Shown here: piece by piece, positions 25,770 to 34,326 of the stretch
How positions within the stretch are numbered: the first letter of the stretch is position 1
Layout of the letters: each line of letters begins with the position of its first letter
Source: Pseudomonadota bacterium
GTDB taxonomy: Bacteria; SAR324; XYD2-FULL-50-16; JAHJRI01
DNA length: 42,959 nucleotides
Direction: 5' to 3'
Assembly (NCBI GenBank): GCA_022360105.1
Contig: JAKSDL010000100.1
Location: 1 to 42,959 of the forward strand
Translations under genes and position numbers: made by a program
The notes under the pieces: model-generated
Seen by the model: only the letters and a program-made list of their open reading frames with translations
Database searches by the model: none
What the model was told of the DNA's origin: nothing

Positions 25770-26126
25770 TTATTTTGTAAACAGCTTTTCCTTAATCCTG
25801 GCTGCTTTACCAAATCTTCCACGCAGATAGTAAAGTTTTGCACGCCGGATTCGTCCTTTTTTGACTACTTTTATATCTTCAATGCGAGGTGAGTGCAGTG
25901 GAAAAATCCGTTCCACGCCGTACCCTTGGCTGACTTTTCGTACGGTAAAAGTCGCCTTTAGGTTCTTTTCACCGAAATGTTTAGCGATGACTACACCTTC
26001 GAAAGGCTGAACTCTTTCCTTTTCTCCTTCCTTAATCTTGTAGTTCACACGCACAGTGCTGCCGATATCAAAAGCAGGTACTTCCCTTAGTTGCTGCTTT
26101 TCAATTGCTTCAATGATATTACTCAT
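25770..26126 (-). CDS. rplS: 50S ribosomal protein L19
   Basis: 118 aa from [19 protein letters not shown]; the start at 26126 is set by GGAG 8 bases upstream. The open frame to 26210 runs into the trmD stop and its 28 extra residues do not resemble L19. Motifs: [50 protein letters not shown] and [11 protein letters not shown]. It lies at the 30S-50S interface. It follows trmD by 80 bp, as in most bacteria. Confidence 0.97.
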   Translation of the reverse strand: MSNIIEAIEKQQLREVPAFDIGSTVRVNYKIKEGEKERVQPFEGVVIAKHFGEKNLKATFTVRKVSQGYGVERIFPLHSPRIEDIKVVKKGRIRRAKLYYLRGRFGKAARIKEKLFTK

Positions 26127-26206
26127 TTTTTGACTCCAACAATACGTTTGACAATTGAACAATAATAATTTGAATGCGATTCTGACGCAGGGGATCAGCC
26201 AGTTTA

Positions 26207-26935
26207 TCAAATATCAGAAGACTCTGATCTTTGCAGGTAGCGCTCATAAAGATCACTACGTTTCATTCTGGTTTTTCGTTCCGCGTCTTTCAGTCGCCAC
26301 TTTTCAATCTCTTGGTGATTTCCGGATGTCAAAACATCCGGAACTCTGATCCCATTAAACTCGATTGGTCGCGTATATTGCGAATACTCCAGCAAGTCCT
26401 GACTAAACGATTCGTGAGTTAAGGACTCCTGATTCCCGATAACACCGGGGATTAATCTTGCTACTGATTCAACGATGGCCATGGCAGCAATTTCACCACC
26501 CATCATCACGAAATCTCCCAGACTGATTTCTTCATCAACCAAGGATCGGATTCGTTCATCAAATCCTTCAAACCGTCCGCATACAAGTGCTATTGGTTTC
26601 TCTTTTTTGCTTAATTCAATAGCTTTCTGTTGATTGAAGCTTTGACCCTGGGGTGAAATCAGAATCTTATGTACGGATGCTTTTTTATCCAATGCCGTCA
26701 ATGATTCGAAAATTGGCTCAGGCCTTAAAACCATTCCAGCACCACCACCATAAGGAGGTGCATCTACTTTGTTGTGTTTTCCGATTCCGTTTTCACGAAA
26801 ATCGACAAGTTCGACAATCAGTTTTTTATCGTTGATCGCTTTTCCAATCAACCCTTCGGACAAAAACGAAGCAAACATGTCCGGATAAACGGTCAGTACA
26901 TGAAAACAAACTGATAAAGGCTCCGGTGTTGTCAA
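26207..26935 (-). CDS. trmD: tRNA (guanine37-N1)-methyltransferase
   Basis: Makes m1G37 in tRNAs for Leu, Pro and Arg, preventing frameshifts; SPOUT (knotted) fold using SAM. 242 aa. Motifs: [57 protein letters not shown] (the SAM-binding knot) and PDVLTSGNH. The start is a TTG, one base after the rimM stop; no in-frame ATG or GTG exists before the conserved core, so translation is probably coupled to rimM. Confidence 0.96.
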   Translation of the reverse strand: MTTPEPLSVCFHVLTVYPDMFASFLSEGLIGKAINDKKLIVELVDFRENGIGKHNKVDAPPYGGGAGMVLRPEPIFESLTALDKKASVHKILISPQGQSFNQQKAIELSKKEKPIALVCGRFEGFDERIRSLVDEEISLGDFVMMGGEIAAMAIVESVARLIPGVIGNQESLTHESFSQDLLEYSQYTRPIEFNGIRVPDVLTSGNHQEIEKWRLKDAERKTRMKRSDLYERYLQRSESSDI

Positions 26936-26936
26936 T

Positions 26937-27470
26937 TTATTTTGGCTTTCGTTTATTTAGATCTCTCAACTCAGGAATCAGGTTGATCACCACTTTTTCT
27001 GAAGGAATGATTTCAACAAGGATTTCATCAGAAGTCGGAAACAAGAAACTGTCTTCATCTGACTTTACTTCACAAACGCCCTGTGTGCCTGCTTCAAAAT
27101 AGTTGGTAATTACCCCAAGATACTGATTGTCTGTAGAATAAACTTTGCAGTCCATCAAATCGTGGATATAGAACTCATCATCGTCCAAAGGACGAATATT
27201 CGCCTCATCGGTATAAATTCCAGCTCCTTTATAGGCTAACGCTGTGGTCATATCCTTGATTTCATCGAACTTCAATAGCCAGTATTTTTTTACCTCTCTG
27301 GCGTCTATTAATGAAACTTGCTCTTTAACGCCGTTTTTTCGAATGAGGATCAACTGCTCAAGATCGTAAAAAATCTCCGGATCGTCTGTTAAAGCCATTA
27401 CTTTAACTTCCCCTTTGACTCCATGGGAGGTCACGATAGCACCGATTTGAATGATGCCTTCCAGATCCAT
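26937..27470 (-). CDS. rimM: Ribosome maturation factor RimM
   Basis: 177 aa, two domains: an N-terminal beta-barrel (IQIGAIVTSHGVKGEVKVMAL) and a C-terminal PRC barrel (DDDEFYIHDLMDCKVYSTD, and FLFPTSDEILVEIIPSEKVV). It helps assemble the 30S head around S19. It lies 15 bp after rpsP and one base before trmD. A KhpA gene, usual between rpsP and rimM in many lineages, is not present. Confidence 0.95.
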   Translation of the reverse strand: MDLEGIIQIGAIVTSHGVKGEVKVMALTDDPEIFYDLEQLILIRKNGVKEQVSLIDAREVKKYWLLKFDEIKDMTTALAYKGAGIYTDEANIRPLDDDEFYIHDLMDCKVYSTDNQYLGVITNYFEAGTQGVCEVKSDEDSFLFPTSDEILVEIIPSEKVVINLIPELRDLNKRKPK

Positions 27471-27485
27471 TATCCAAGATTCGGT

Positions 27486-27845
27486 TTACTCAGCCTTTTC
27501 TTCCCCGGCACTTGCTTCTGCTTCAGGTGCAGCTTCTTCTTTCTCTTCAGCTTTGGCTTCTACTTTTTCTTCTTCTTTTTTTGCTTTTTCCTTAGGCGTG
27601 AAAGTCAGTTTAAGATCAAACCCTTCCTTGATAAGAAGCTTGGTCACTGATTCAGATGCTGAAGCGCCCGTGGCAAGCCATTTTTCAACGCTTTCCTTAT
27701 TGACTTCCAATTGCTTTGTCAGAGGATTGTAGGTCCCCAGTTTTTCTAAAAATCTACCATCGCGCTTAAATCGCTTGTCAGCTGCTACGATTCTGTAGAA
27801 AGGCTTTTTCTTTGCTCCGGCTCTGGCAAGTCGAATTCGTACCAC
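27486..27845 (-). CDS. rpsP: 30S ribosomal protein S16 with charged C-terminal tail
   Basis: 119 aa. The core (residues 1-85) is typical S16: VRIRLARAGAKKKPFYRIVAAD, DGRFLEKLGTYNPL and SVEKWLATGASASESV. The last ~34 residues are a Glu/Ala/Lys repeat-like tail absent from the ~82-aa E. coli protein; related tails occur in some other lineages. The start is GTG, with GGAG 8 bases upstream. First gene after ffh in the rpsP-rimM-trmD-rplS operon. Confidence 0.96.
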   Translation of the reverse strand: MVRIRLARAGAKKKPFYRIVAADKRFKRDGRFLEKLGTYNPLTKQLEVNKESVEKWLATGASASESVTKLLIKEGFDLKLTFTPKEKAKKEEEKVEAKAEEKEEAAPEAEASAGEEKAE

Positions 27846-27881
27846 TATTATTTCTCCGAGTTGATGTTAAATTGAATACGA

Positions 27882-29243
27882 TTAAAAGGGACCCATGTTT
27901 CCGCCGGGTCCCATCATGTTTTGAAGAGCTCTCATCGATTTTTTTCCTTGGCCCATAGAAGAGAACTTCTTCATCATTTTATTCATCTGGGCAAACTGTT
28001 TTAAAAGGCGATTGACATCACTAACGTTCGTGCCGCTTCCTTTTGAAATTCTGACTTTTCTTGAACCGTTGATGATGCTCGGTTTCTCCCTCTCCTTGGG
28101 AGTCATGGACGAAATAATGGCATCTATTTTTACCAATGATTTGTCATCTACTTCAGCTCCGGTAGGAATTTTATTTCCCAGGCCCGGAATCATTCCCAAG
28201 ATGTCTTTCATCGAACCCATCTTGCGAATTTGTCTTAGTTGATCCTGAAAATCAGAAAGAGTGAAGGTATTTTTTCTAATCTTTTCTTCAAGTCTTTCAG
28301 CTTTTTCCTGGTCAATATGTTCCTGGGCTTTTTCGATCAGCCCGACCATATCACCCATTCCCAGGATTCTGGAAGCAATCCGATCCGGTACAAAGGGTTC
28401 AAGATCCTTGATTTTCTCACCAATACCGATGAATTTCACCGGTTGCCCGGTGATTGCTCTAATTGAGAGAGCTGCACCACCCCTGGCGTCACCATCCATT
28501 TTGGTAAGGATGAATCCGGTCAATGCCAGTCTGTTATGAAACGCTTTGGCCACATTGACTGCATCCTGCCCTGTCATAGCATCAGCTACAAACAGAACCT
28601 CGCTGAGAGCAACATTGTTCTTGATTTCATCAAGTTCCTGCATCAGCACGTCATCGATCTGTAATCGCCCGGCAGTATCCAGAATCAGGTAGTTGGCCAG
28701 CTTGCTTTCTGCTTCTTTTTGAGCTTCCTTGGCAATATTAAGCGGCTTCATGCCCACATTGCTATCAAAGCAAGGGACATCAATGTCTTTCGCCAACACT
28801 TTTAGCTGATCAATAGCAGCCGGTCGATAAACGTCAGCTGAAGCCAGCAGCACCTTTTTACCATCTTTTTTCAGCCTGTTTGCCAGCTTGGCTACAGTAG
28901 TTGTTTTACCACTTCCTTGAAGCCCTACAACCATCACAATGGTCAGTTGATTGTTGATCTGCTTGATTCCGTGGTTCTCTGCCCCCATCATCTCAATCAG
29001 TTCATCATTCACAATCTTGATGAACTGCTGTCCCGGGCTGAGAGATTTCATTACCTCTGCCCCAAGCGCCCTTGATTTAACCGATTTCAAGAAGGCGTTG
29101 ACAACCCGATAGTTAACATCAGCTTCCAGCAAGGCAAATTTGACTTCTTTTAGTGAGGCTGCAATATTGCTCTCTGAAAGAACGCCTTTATTGGTTAGCT
29201 TCTTAAATGTTTGATTGAGTTTTTCGGTTAGATTTTCAAACAT
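27882..29243 (-). CDS. ffh: Signal recognition particle protein Ffh
   Basis: 453 aa GTPase that binds 4.5S RNA and signal sequences for co-translational targeting. The N domain is at ~1-90; the G domain has the P-loop GLQGSGKTTT (107-116), DTAGR, TKMDGDARGG and GIGEKIKDLEPF. The C-terminal M domain is methionine-rich, with KGSGTNVSDVNRLLKQF (RNA-binding) and ends MMGPGGNMGPF. It heads the ribosomal/tRNA modification operon and has a clear promoter upstream. The 4.5S RNA gene itself was not found in the window. Confidence 0.97.
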   Translation of the reverse strand: MFENLTEKLNQTFKKLTNKGVLSESNIAASLKEVKFALLEADVNYRVVNAFLKSVKSRALGAEVMKSLSPGQQFIKIVNDELIEMMGAENHGIKQINNQLTIVMVVGLQGSGKTTTVAKLANRLKKDGKKVLLASADVYRPAAIDQLKVLAKDIDVPCFDSNVGMKPLNIAKEAQKEAESKLANYLILDTAGRLQIDDVLMQELDEIKNNVALSEVLFVADAMTGQDAVNVAKAFHNRLALTGFILTKMDGDARGGAALSIRAITGQPVKFIGIGEKIKDLEPFVPDRIASRILGMGDMVGLIEKAQEHIDQEKAERLEEKIRKNTFTLSDFQDQLRQIRKMGSMKDILGMIPGLGNKIPTGAEVDDKSLVKIDAIISSMTPKEREKPSIINGSRKVRISKGSGTNVSDVNRLLKQFAQMNKMMKKFSSMGQGKKSMRALQNMMGPGGNMGPF

Positions 29244-29301
29244 TTTGGTGGTCGCCCAGCTGGAAAATTAATCTTTTTCTTCGTCAAAAGCACAATTGTT
29301 A

Positions 29302-29330
29302 ATGCTAGCCTCAAAAAATGTTCCTGTCAA
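29302..29330 (-). promoter_or_regulatory. Sigma-70 promoter of the ffh operon
   Basis: Minus-strand TTGACA (29325-29330) exact, 17-base spacer, TAGCAT (29302-29307, 4 of 6). Predicted start near 29295, a ~52-nt leader before ffh. It lies in the divergent gap between ffh and lptE. Confidence 0.7.
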
Positions 29331-29389
29331 TCCTAGGGAACTATCGCCAAAAAACTTCCAATAAATTGTTTTTATTAAGGAAAGTAATT

Positions 29390-29947
29390 GTGAAAAATGT
29401 TAGGTATTCTCAATCCAGCTCAAATTATGTCGAGAGAACAGTGACGAGTTTTTTATTAATTTCACTATTGCTGATTGTTACTGCCTGTGGTTTTCAGCTG
29501 AATAGAAATAAGCTGCAACTTCTTAATCAGGCTCAATCCATATCAATATCAGAAATAGTAAATAAAAGTTTTGTTCCTCGTCTGGATATTAACCTTAAAG
29601 CACTATTGATTGAGACATTTAACTCAAATTTAGTGTCAATCAAACCGATTAATCAGGCAGATTTGGTTCTAAATCTGGTTATAAACACCTATGAATTGAA
29701 ACAAAGTGAATATGCTCTGGATGAAACAGGGCAGACTTATGAATTTCAATTCAGCCTAAACGGAGAACTCTCTGTCTTTGATAATCGAACGGAGCGCTAC
29801 ATTTTAAGGCAGGAGGCTTTAAAAGGCAGTTATTCTGTTACCACTCAATCTGCAGATTTAAGCAGTTCGGAGGTGGAAGAAGCTCGTGAAGATCTTCTTG
29901 AAGCTTTAAGCGAAACAATCGCATCAAAGCTTGGCGATGACTTCTAA
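29390..29947 (+). CDS. lptE: LptE-like LPS-assembly lipoprotein
   Basis: 185 aa from a GTG at 29390, chosen because AAGGAAAG lies ~6 bases upstream and an ATG at 29318 would add 24 unlikely residues and overlap the ffh promoter. A lipoprotein signal peptide ends VTAC (Cys33 is lipidated), followed by GFQLNR. The rest (SISISEIVNKSFVPRLDINLK, ADLVLNLVINTYELKQSEYALDETG, LRQEALKGSYSVTTQSADLSS) follows the LptE/RlpB pattern, the plug of the LptD LPS translocon in the outer membrane. Sequence conservation in this family is low, so LptE is likely but not certain. The stop overlaps the stop of the convergent Trm112-like gene by 3 bp. Confidence 0.75.
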   Translation: MKNVRYSQSSSNYVERTVTSFLLISLLLIVTACGFQLNRNKLQLLNQAQSISISEIVNKSFVPRLDINLKALLIETFNSNLVSIKPINQADLVLNLVINTYELKQSEYALDETGQTYEFQFSLNGELSVFDNRTERYILRQEALKGSYSVTTQSADLSSSEVEEAREDLLEALSETIASKLGDDF

Positions 29948-30117
29948 TCTACCAAAGTTTCGGCTTCATCAATAAGCATAACCGGGATACCTTCACGTAT
30001 CGGATACTTTAGTTTGCAGGCAGGGCATATCAATCCGTCTTGCTGTTCTGTCAAATTCAAATCACCTTTGCATTTCGGACAGGCAAGGATTTCAAGTAGT
30101 TTTTCATTCAATTCCAT
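29944..30117 (-). CDS. Trm112-family small zinc-ribbon protein (YcaR-like)
   Basis: A 57-aa gene. It starts MELNEKLLEILACPKCKG and contains CPACKLKYPIREGIPVML, which gives the Trm112/UPF0434 signature: two CxxC pairs and YPIR.GIP.ML. AGGA lies ~9 bases before the ATG. In eukaryotes and archaea Trm112 activates methyltransferases; bacterial members such as YcaR have no settled role and often sit by lpx/kds genes. It is downstream of pgi (101-bp gap) on the same strand and convergent with lptE, overlapping its stop. Confidence 0.93.
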   Translation of the reverse strand: MELNEKLLEILACPKCKGDLNLTEQQDGLICPACKLKYPIREGIPVMLIDEAETLVD

Positions 30118-30133
30118 TTTAATTTCCTGCTTT

Positions 30134-30226
30134 TCAAAAATTCAAATAGTTACTTCGGATACTTTTTGGTTGACTGTCAAAATAGGTTTTCAAACCCCTG
30201 ATGGATTTGTCAAAAGGGTTAGTCAT
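30134..30226 (-). CDS. Possible 30-aa ORF coupled to pgi
   Basis: An ATG overlapping the pgi stop region (ATGACTAA) opens a 30-codon frame, beginning [17 protein letters not shown], that ends 16 bp before the Trm112-like gene. There is no separate ribosome binding site, so it could only be translated by re-initiation. The composition looks peptide-like but the ORF is too short to trust. Confidence 0.2.
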   Translation of the reverse strand: MTNPFDKSIRGLKTYFDSQPKSIRSNYLNF

Positions 30227-31844
30227 TGTTTCGTCTGCTTCTGTAATATTCGATTTGCTGATTGGTGGAACCATCGTGAGAAAGCTTATCAGGTGCATTT
30301 TTTGGTAATTCTTTGAGTATATTGCTTGCCAATTGTTTGCCAAGCTCAACTCCCCATTGATCAAAGGAGTAAATGTTCCACAGGACTCCTTGCACAAACA
30401 CCTTGTGTTCATAAAAAGAAATCAGGGCTCCCAGGGTCTCCGGGGATAATTTTTCGGCAAGGTAACAGCTAGAAGGGCGATTTCCTTCGAAAATCCTGAA
30501 CGGAATCTGCTCCGGATTTACTTGCTCTGCTTTTAACTGAGATTCATTTTTCCCAAAAGCCAACGCTTCCTGCTGGGCGAAAAAATTAGCCATCAACTTA
30601 TCGTGGTGATCGCCAAGCCGATTCAAAGGATTGACAAATCCGATGAAGTCGCAAGGAATCATTTTGGTTCCCTGGTGAATCAATTGATAAAAGGCGTGCT
30701 GTCCGTTTGTACCCGGCTCTCCCCAAATGATTGGACCTGTTTGATAGTTGGCAGGTACTCCCTGGCGATCAACTCCTTTTCCATTGCTTTCCATGTCTGT
30801 TTGCTGCAGATAAGCAGGCAATCGGTGGAGATATTGATCATAAGGTAATATGGCTTGGGTTTCCGACCCGTAAAAATTATTATACCAAAATCCTATTAAC
30901 CCCATTATTACAGGGATATTTGATTTCAGCTCTTTTTCTTTAAAATGGGTGTCTGCTTTGAAAAATCCCATTCTCAATGCCCTGAAATTCTCAGGTCCCA
31001 ATGCTATCATCAGAGAAAGCCCAATAGCCGAAGTTAAGGAATATCTGCCACCAACCCAGTCCCAAAATTCGAACATATTGTCCGCATCAATGCCAAATGC
31101 CCGAACTGCTTCAAGGTTCGTCGAAAGGGCTACAAAATGGTGACGTATTGCCTCCTGTTCCTTTAGATTTTTTAATATCCAGTTTTTGGCACTTTCGGCA
31201 TTGGTCATTGTCTCTTGGGTAGTAAATGTCTTCGAGGCGATAATAAAAAGGGTTTCTTCAGGATTAAGGTCATGAAGCTGCTCTGTCAGGTGGGTTCCGT
31301 CTATATTCGAAACATATCGAATGGTTAAGGATCTTTCCGAATAGTATTTTAAAGCCTCGTAAACCATCACAGGACCCAGATCTGAGCCTCCAATACCGAT
31401 GTTGATGATATGTTTGATCTTTTTCCCGCTATGCCCTTTCCATTTTCCGGAACGGATTTTTTTTGCCAACCCTTCCATTCTCACAACTACGGAGTTTACC
31501 TCATCCATAACATCCTTCCCATCCAGTAACAAAGGATACCCGGAAAGGTTGCGGAGTGCGACATGCAGTACGGATCGATTCTCCGTTCGATTGATTTTCT
31601 CACCTGCGAACATGGCAGCAATTTCATTGCCCACTTGTCGTTGTTCTGCGTAATTGATCAAAAGCTGCATCGTTTCTTGGGTTACCAGGTTTTTGGAAAA
31701 ATCCACAAACCAGCCGCAATCATTTAATGTTAGTTGTTTAGCTCGATTCTTATCGTCCTGGAAAAGTGTTTTTAATGTCTGGTTCTTTACCTGTTTGAAA
31801 TGGTCTTCCAGATCTTTCCATTCCTTAATATTGCAGATGCTCAT
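30219..31844 (-). CDS. pgi: Glucose-6-phosphate isomerase
   Basis: Interconverts glucose 6-phosphate and fructose 6-phosphate. 541 aa, the E. coli/eukaryote-like long type. Motifs: [68 protein letters not shown], and [16 protein letters not shown] with the catalytic lysine near the C-terminus. AGGA lies ~6 bases before the ATG. With fba it documents glycolysis/gluconeogenesis. Monocistronic or with the Trm112-like gene. Confidence 0.97.
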   Translation of the reverse strand: MSICNIKEWKDLEDHFKQVKNQTLKTLFQDDKNRAKQLTLNDCGWFVDFSKNLVTQETMQLLINYAEQRQVGNEIAAMFAGEKINRTENRSVLHVALRNLSGYPLLLDGKDVMDEVNSVVVRMEGLAKKIRSGKWKGHSGKKIKHIINIGIGGSDLGPVMVYEALKYYSERSLTIRYVSNIDGTHLTEQLHDLNPEETLFIIASKTFTTQETMTNAESAKNWILKNLKEQEAIRHHFVALSTNLEAVRAFGIDADNMFEFWDWVGGRYSLTSAIGLSLMIALGPENFRALRMGFFKADTHFKEKELKSNIPVIMGLIGFWYNNFYGSETQAILPYDQYLHRLPAYLQQTDMESNGKGVDRQGVPANYQTGPIIWGEPGTNGQHAFYQLIHQGTKMIPCDFIGFVNPLNRLGDHHDKLMANFFAQQEALAFGKNESQLKAEQVNPEQIPFRIFEGNRPSSCYLAEKLSPETLGALISFYEHKVFVQGVLWNIYSFDQWGVELGKQLASNILKELPKNAPDKLSHDGSTNQQIEYYRSRRNND

Positions 31845-32272
31845 GTCTTCCTGTTGATAAATGGTTGAAAATGGTAGTGAAGATTTCTGACCTAGTGTTG
31901 ATGAAAAGTTTGGTTCCTACTCAATCAAAATGATTTTAATGATGAATTATTCCAAGTAGTCGTCCAGGGTTTAAAATAATCGTTTTATCAAAGCAAATTA
32001 TTTGAATATTTCAGTAAATCCGGATGAGTAGTTTTTAGTCTGATAACAGATAGAGACGATTTTGTTTTGCAAGTTAAACCATTGAAAATTTTAATAGTAA
32101 CTATGTTTTGACAGGTAAAAACGTTGTAAATACCGCATAAAGATTTAGGGTAAATGTCGTCATTTCAGCGTTAATACAGAGTAAAAAAGCAATTGCTTTT
32201 TCAATATCATTGGCATAAAAGGAAAACAGGTCAATAAGAAATCTACGCTGTTAACCATGTTTTATTAGGCTT
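31845..32272. other. 428-bp gene-free region between pgi and cvpA
   Basis: A divergent intergenic region that must hold promoters for pgi (minus) and cvpA (plus). On the plus strand an exact TTGACA occurs at 32108-32113, but the sequence 17 bases on (TACCGC) is a poor -10. A perfect 18-bp palindrome is at 32184-32201. No ORF or structured RNA was recognised. Confidence 0.5.
32184..32201. repeat. Perfect 18-bp palindrome
   Basis: AAAAAGCAATTGCTTTTT reads identically on both strands, 72 bp upstream of cvpA. It could be a dimeric-repressor operator, or a very short A-stem/T-tail terminator working on both strands. Neither can be confirmed by eye. Confidence 0.5.
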
Positions 32273-32761
32273 ATGAACTTTTTTGATATTGTCTTCAGCA
32301 TTGTCGTTCTGGTATTTGTTGTCATAAGTTCTTCCAGAGGTGCCCTTCGCGAGATTATTTCTACCTTTAGCATCGTTTTTGGTTACTACGCTGCAGAGAG
32401 ATTTCACCAGAAATACATGAGCATTACCCTCAATTACCTCAGCAACAACTCGCAGGCTAAAATAGTCACTTATTTTGCGATTTTCGCCATAGTCATTCTA
32501 GCCGGCTTTTTGCTTTCGACCTTAATTAAGGCATTGATCTCCTTTAAAAGACCAACTGTTTTCAGCCGCACTATCGGTGGGCTCTTAGGGTTAACAAAGG
32601 GAATGCTTGTCTGTCTTTTGGTTTTCTTTATTGTAGAAGGTTACATTCCCTCTTATCTTGACGACCTCTATAATTCGTTTTACGCGCCCTGGTTGCAAAA
32701 CATCAGGGGCTTTATTAATGGTATCAACTTTGCTTTAATAGATTCCATTAATATTGTTTAA
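32273..32761 (+). CDS. cvpA: CvpA family inner-membrane protein
   Basis: 162 aa with four predicted membrane segments (~4-20, ~26-44, ~64-86, ~101-123). Family motifs: FFDIVFSIVVLVFVVISSSRG at the N-terminus, SRGALREIIS, and TVFSRTIGGLLGLTKGMLVC, the conserved R..G...G...G segment. CvpA is linked to colicin V production and to envelope stress tolerance in enterobacteria; the exact activity is unknown. AGG lies close to the ATG. It is followed on the same strand by a TPR lipoprotein. Confidence 0.85.
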   Translation: MNFFDIVFSIVVLVFVVISSSRGALREIISTFSIVFGYYAAERFHQKYMSITLNYLSNNSQAKIVTYFAIFAIVILAGFLLSTLIKALISFKRPTVFSRTIGGLLGLTKGMLVCLLVFFIVEGYIPSYLDDLYNSFYAPWLQNIRGFINGINFALIDSINIV

Positions 32762-32870
32762 ACGATACCCTCATTGGTAAAGCCACCAGTTTACTAAGTC
32801 CAATAATTTCCATGCTACCTTAGCAGACTGGTTGCTGATTTCCCATTTAAAATATTTAGAAGAAAGCAGA

Positions 32871-34184
32871 TTGAGACACCTTCTATTAATAGCAATTGGC
32901 CTGCTCTCATTTTTCTGGTCAGGATGTCAAATCTTTGGTTCTGCAGAAAGCCTTGCCTCCGATACGACTGCAGATGAAGACCCGGACCAGCTGAAGATAC
33001 AGAAGATCTATATCCAGAGCTTTACTGGACAGAACATTAAAGAAGTTCAAGAAGTCTTTTTTGAGACCGCCGCAGAACAAAATCTCTTTACCTTCGTTGA
33101 ACTGCTGCCGGATGATTATACTGATTTAAAAATCATGCGGCTCAATGTGACAGATTTTTCTGCCTGGGAAACCAACGAAAAACTCGACTTGAATTTGAAA
33201 AGTGGAGGCAATGCTCCAAATGTGCCTGGGCAGGTGCTGAGAAGAAATGCCTTGGTGAGTTTCAGAGTCTCTCTCTATGAAGCTGAAACCGGAAAACTGT
33301 TACTCAGAAAACCTTATTCACGGCCGTTTCAGCAAATTTATGTCGGCCAAGACGAAATAGAGAAAATGCCCGACAAATCGTTGGAGTTGAAAAGACTGGC
33401 CAAAGTATTGGTCTACAACCTTTTGACAGATTTTTACCAGGCGAAGGTCGAACCTTTGGAAATGGCATTGGAAATCGGGTATGGCTGGGATTGGATTTCA
33501 AGGATCATCTATAATTTTGGAAGCAGCAGGATAAAAAAAGGAAATCGGTTTGCCGATATTGGAGAATACGACAAGGCTATCTGGTTATGGCAACTGGTGT
33601 TATTTGAGCCTGAAGATGATGAACCGCTGGATATTTATAAAAAAAATAGGGCTAGCGCCTACTATAATCTAGGCGTCGTACATCATAAGCTGGGAGACAT
33701 GCTAAAAGCCGCCGAAATGTTTTCCATGGCGAACAGAATGGTTCAAGATCTAAAATACGCGCAAGCCTGGGGGAATATGATGCAAGCCTGGCTGACAGCA
33801 CAAAAAGGAACAGAAGATGAAGTCAACGAACTCTCGCCACAGAAAGCAGAACCGGTTGATAAACAGGAAGTTGTCGACATGCAATTCGAAGAGCTGGAAG
33901 AAGAGCCGGTGAGTGAAGCGGAAATTATAAAAAGCATGGAACGGAATAAGCAGCTTTTACTGAAAGCAAGGGAATTGTGGCCGCTGGAGCCTGCTCTTAA
34001 GTTTGCTCAACCACCTGGAATGACTCCTGAATCAGAGATCCCGTCAGACTCTCCTCAAACCGTTGATGACCTTGTTGCCGATGATCAGGAAAATGGTCTT
34101 ATTAAACCAATGGATATGGAAGTCCCCCTGCTGGAAGATGATCTTATCAAACAAGTTCCGGAGTCGCCGACTGAGGAGCAATGA
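32871..34184 (+). CDS. TPR-containing lipoprotein
   Basis: 437 aa. The TTG at 32871 is chosen because it yields an 18-residue lipoprotein signal peptide ending FWSGC (Cys19 lipidated), with AGAAGAAAG just upstream; the frame is also open from a TTG at 32832. Residues ~40-210 form a beta-rich domain (QKIYIQSFTGQNI, LVSFRVSLYEAETGKLLLRKP). Two TPR-like helical repeats follow: RFADIGEYDKAIWLWQLVL and SAYYNLGVVHHKLGDMLKAA. The C-terminal ~120 residues are acidic and probably disordered. Family not recognised. It may be an outer-membrane assembly or flagellar-envelope partner of the FlgT-like protein downstream (142-bp gap); that link is inferred from context only. Confidence 0.75.
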   Translation: MRHLLLIAIGLLSFFWSGCQIFGSAESLASDTTADEDPDQLKIQKIYIQSFTGQNIKEVQEVFFETAAEQNLFTFVELLPDDYTDLKIMRLNVTDFSAWETNEKLDLNLKSGGNAPNVPGQVLRRNALVSFRVSLYEAETGKLLLRKPYSRPFQQIYVGQDEIEKMPDKSLELKRLAKVLVYNLLTDFYQAKVEPLEMALEIGYGWDWISRIIYNFGSSRIKKGNRFADIGEYDKAIWLWQLVLFEPEDDEPLDIYKKNRASAYYNLGVVHHKLGDMLKAAEMFSMANRMVQDLKYAQAWGNMMQAWLTAQKGTEDEVNELSPQKAEPVDKQEVVDMQFEELEEEPVSEAEIIKSMERNKQLLLKARELWPLEPALKFAQPPGMTPESEIPSDSPQTVDDLVADDQENGLIKPMDMEVPLLEDDLIKQVPESPTEEQ

Positions 34185-34326
34185 GTTATCTTTTAACCAC
34201 AAGGCCAAATCGATACTGTGCGTTAGTTAAATTGAGGTAAATTAGTTAGACAAATCGTTTATCAATCTTGTTAAAATGGCAACCATCAAGCACAAAAAAT
34301 ATCCAAAAATTATAAAAAGGATTGGT

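Noticed and set aside
26127..26210. Longer N-terminus for rplS
   Set aside because: It runs to the trmD stop, lacks L19 similarity and has no ribosome binding site; the ATG at 26126 has GGAG at good spacing.
27423..27732. Plus-strand Phe- and Ser-rich ORFs
   Set aside because: Antisense shadows of the Glu/Ala/Lys tail of rpsP.
32108..32136. Sigma-70 promoter for cvpA
   Set aside because: Exact TTGACA, but the -10 position reads TACCGC; not enough to call.
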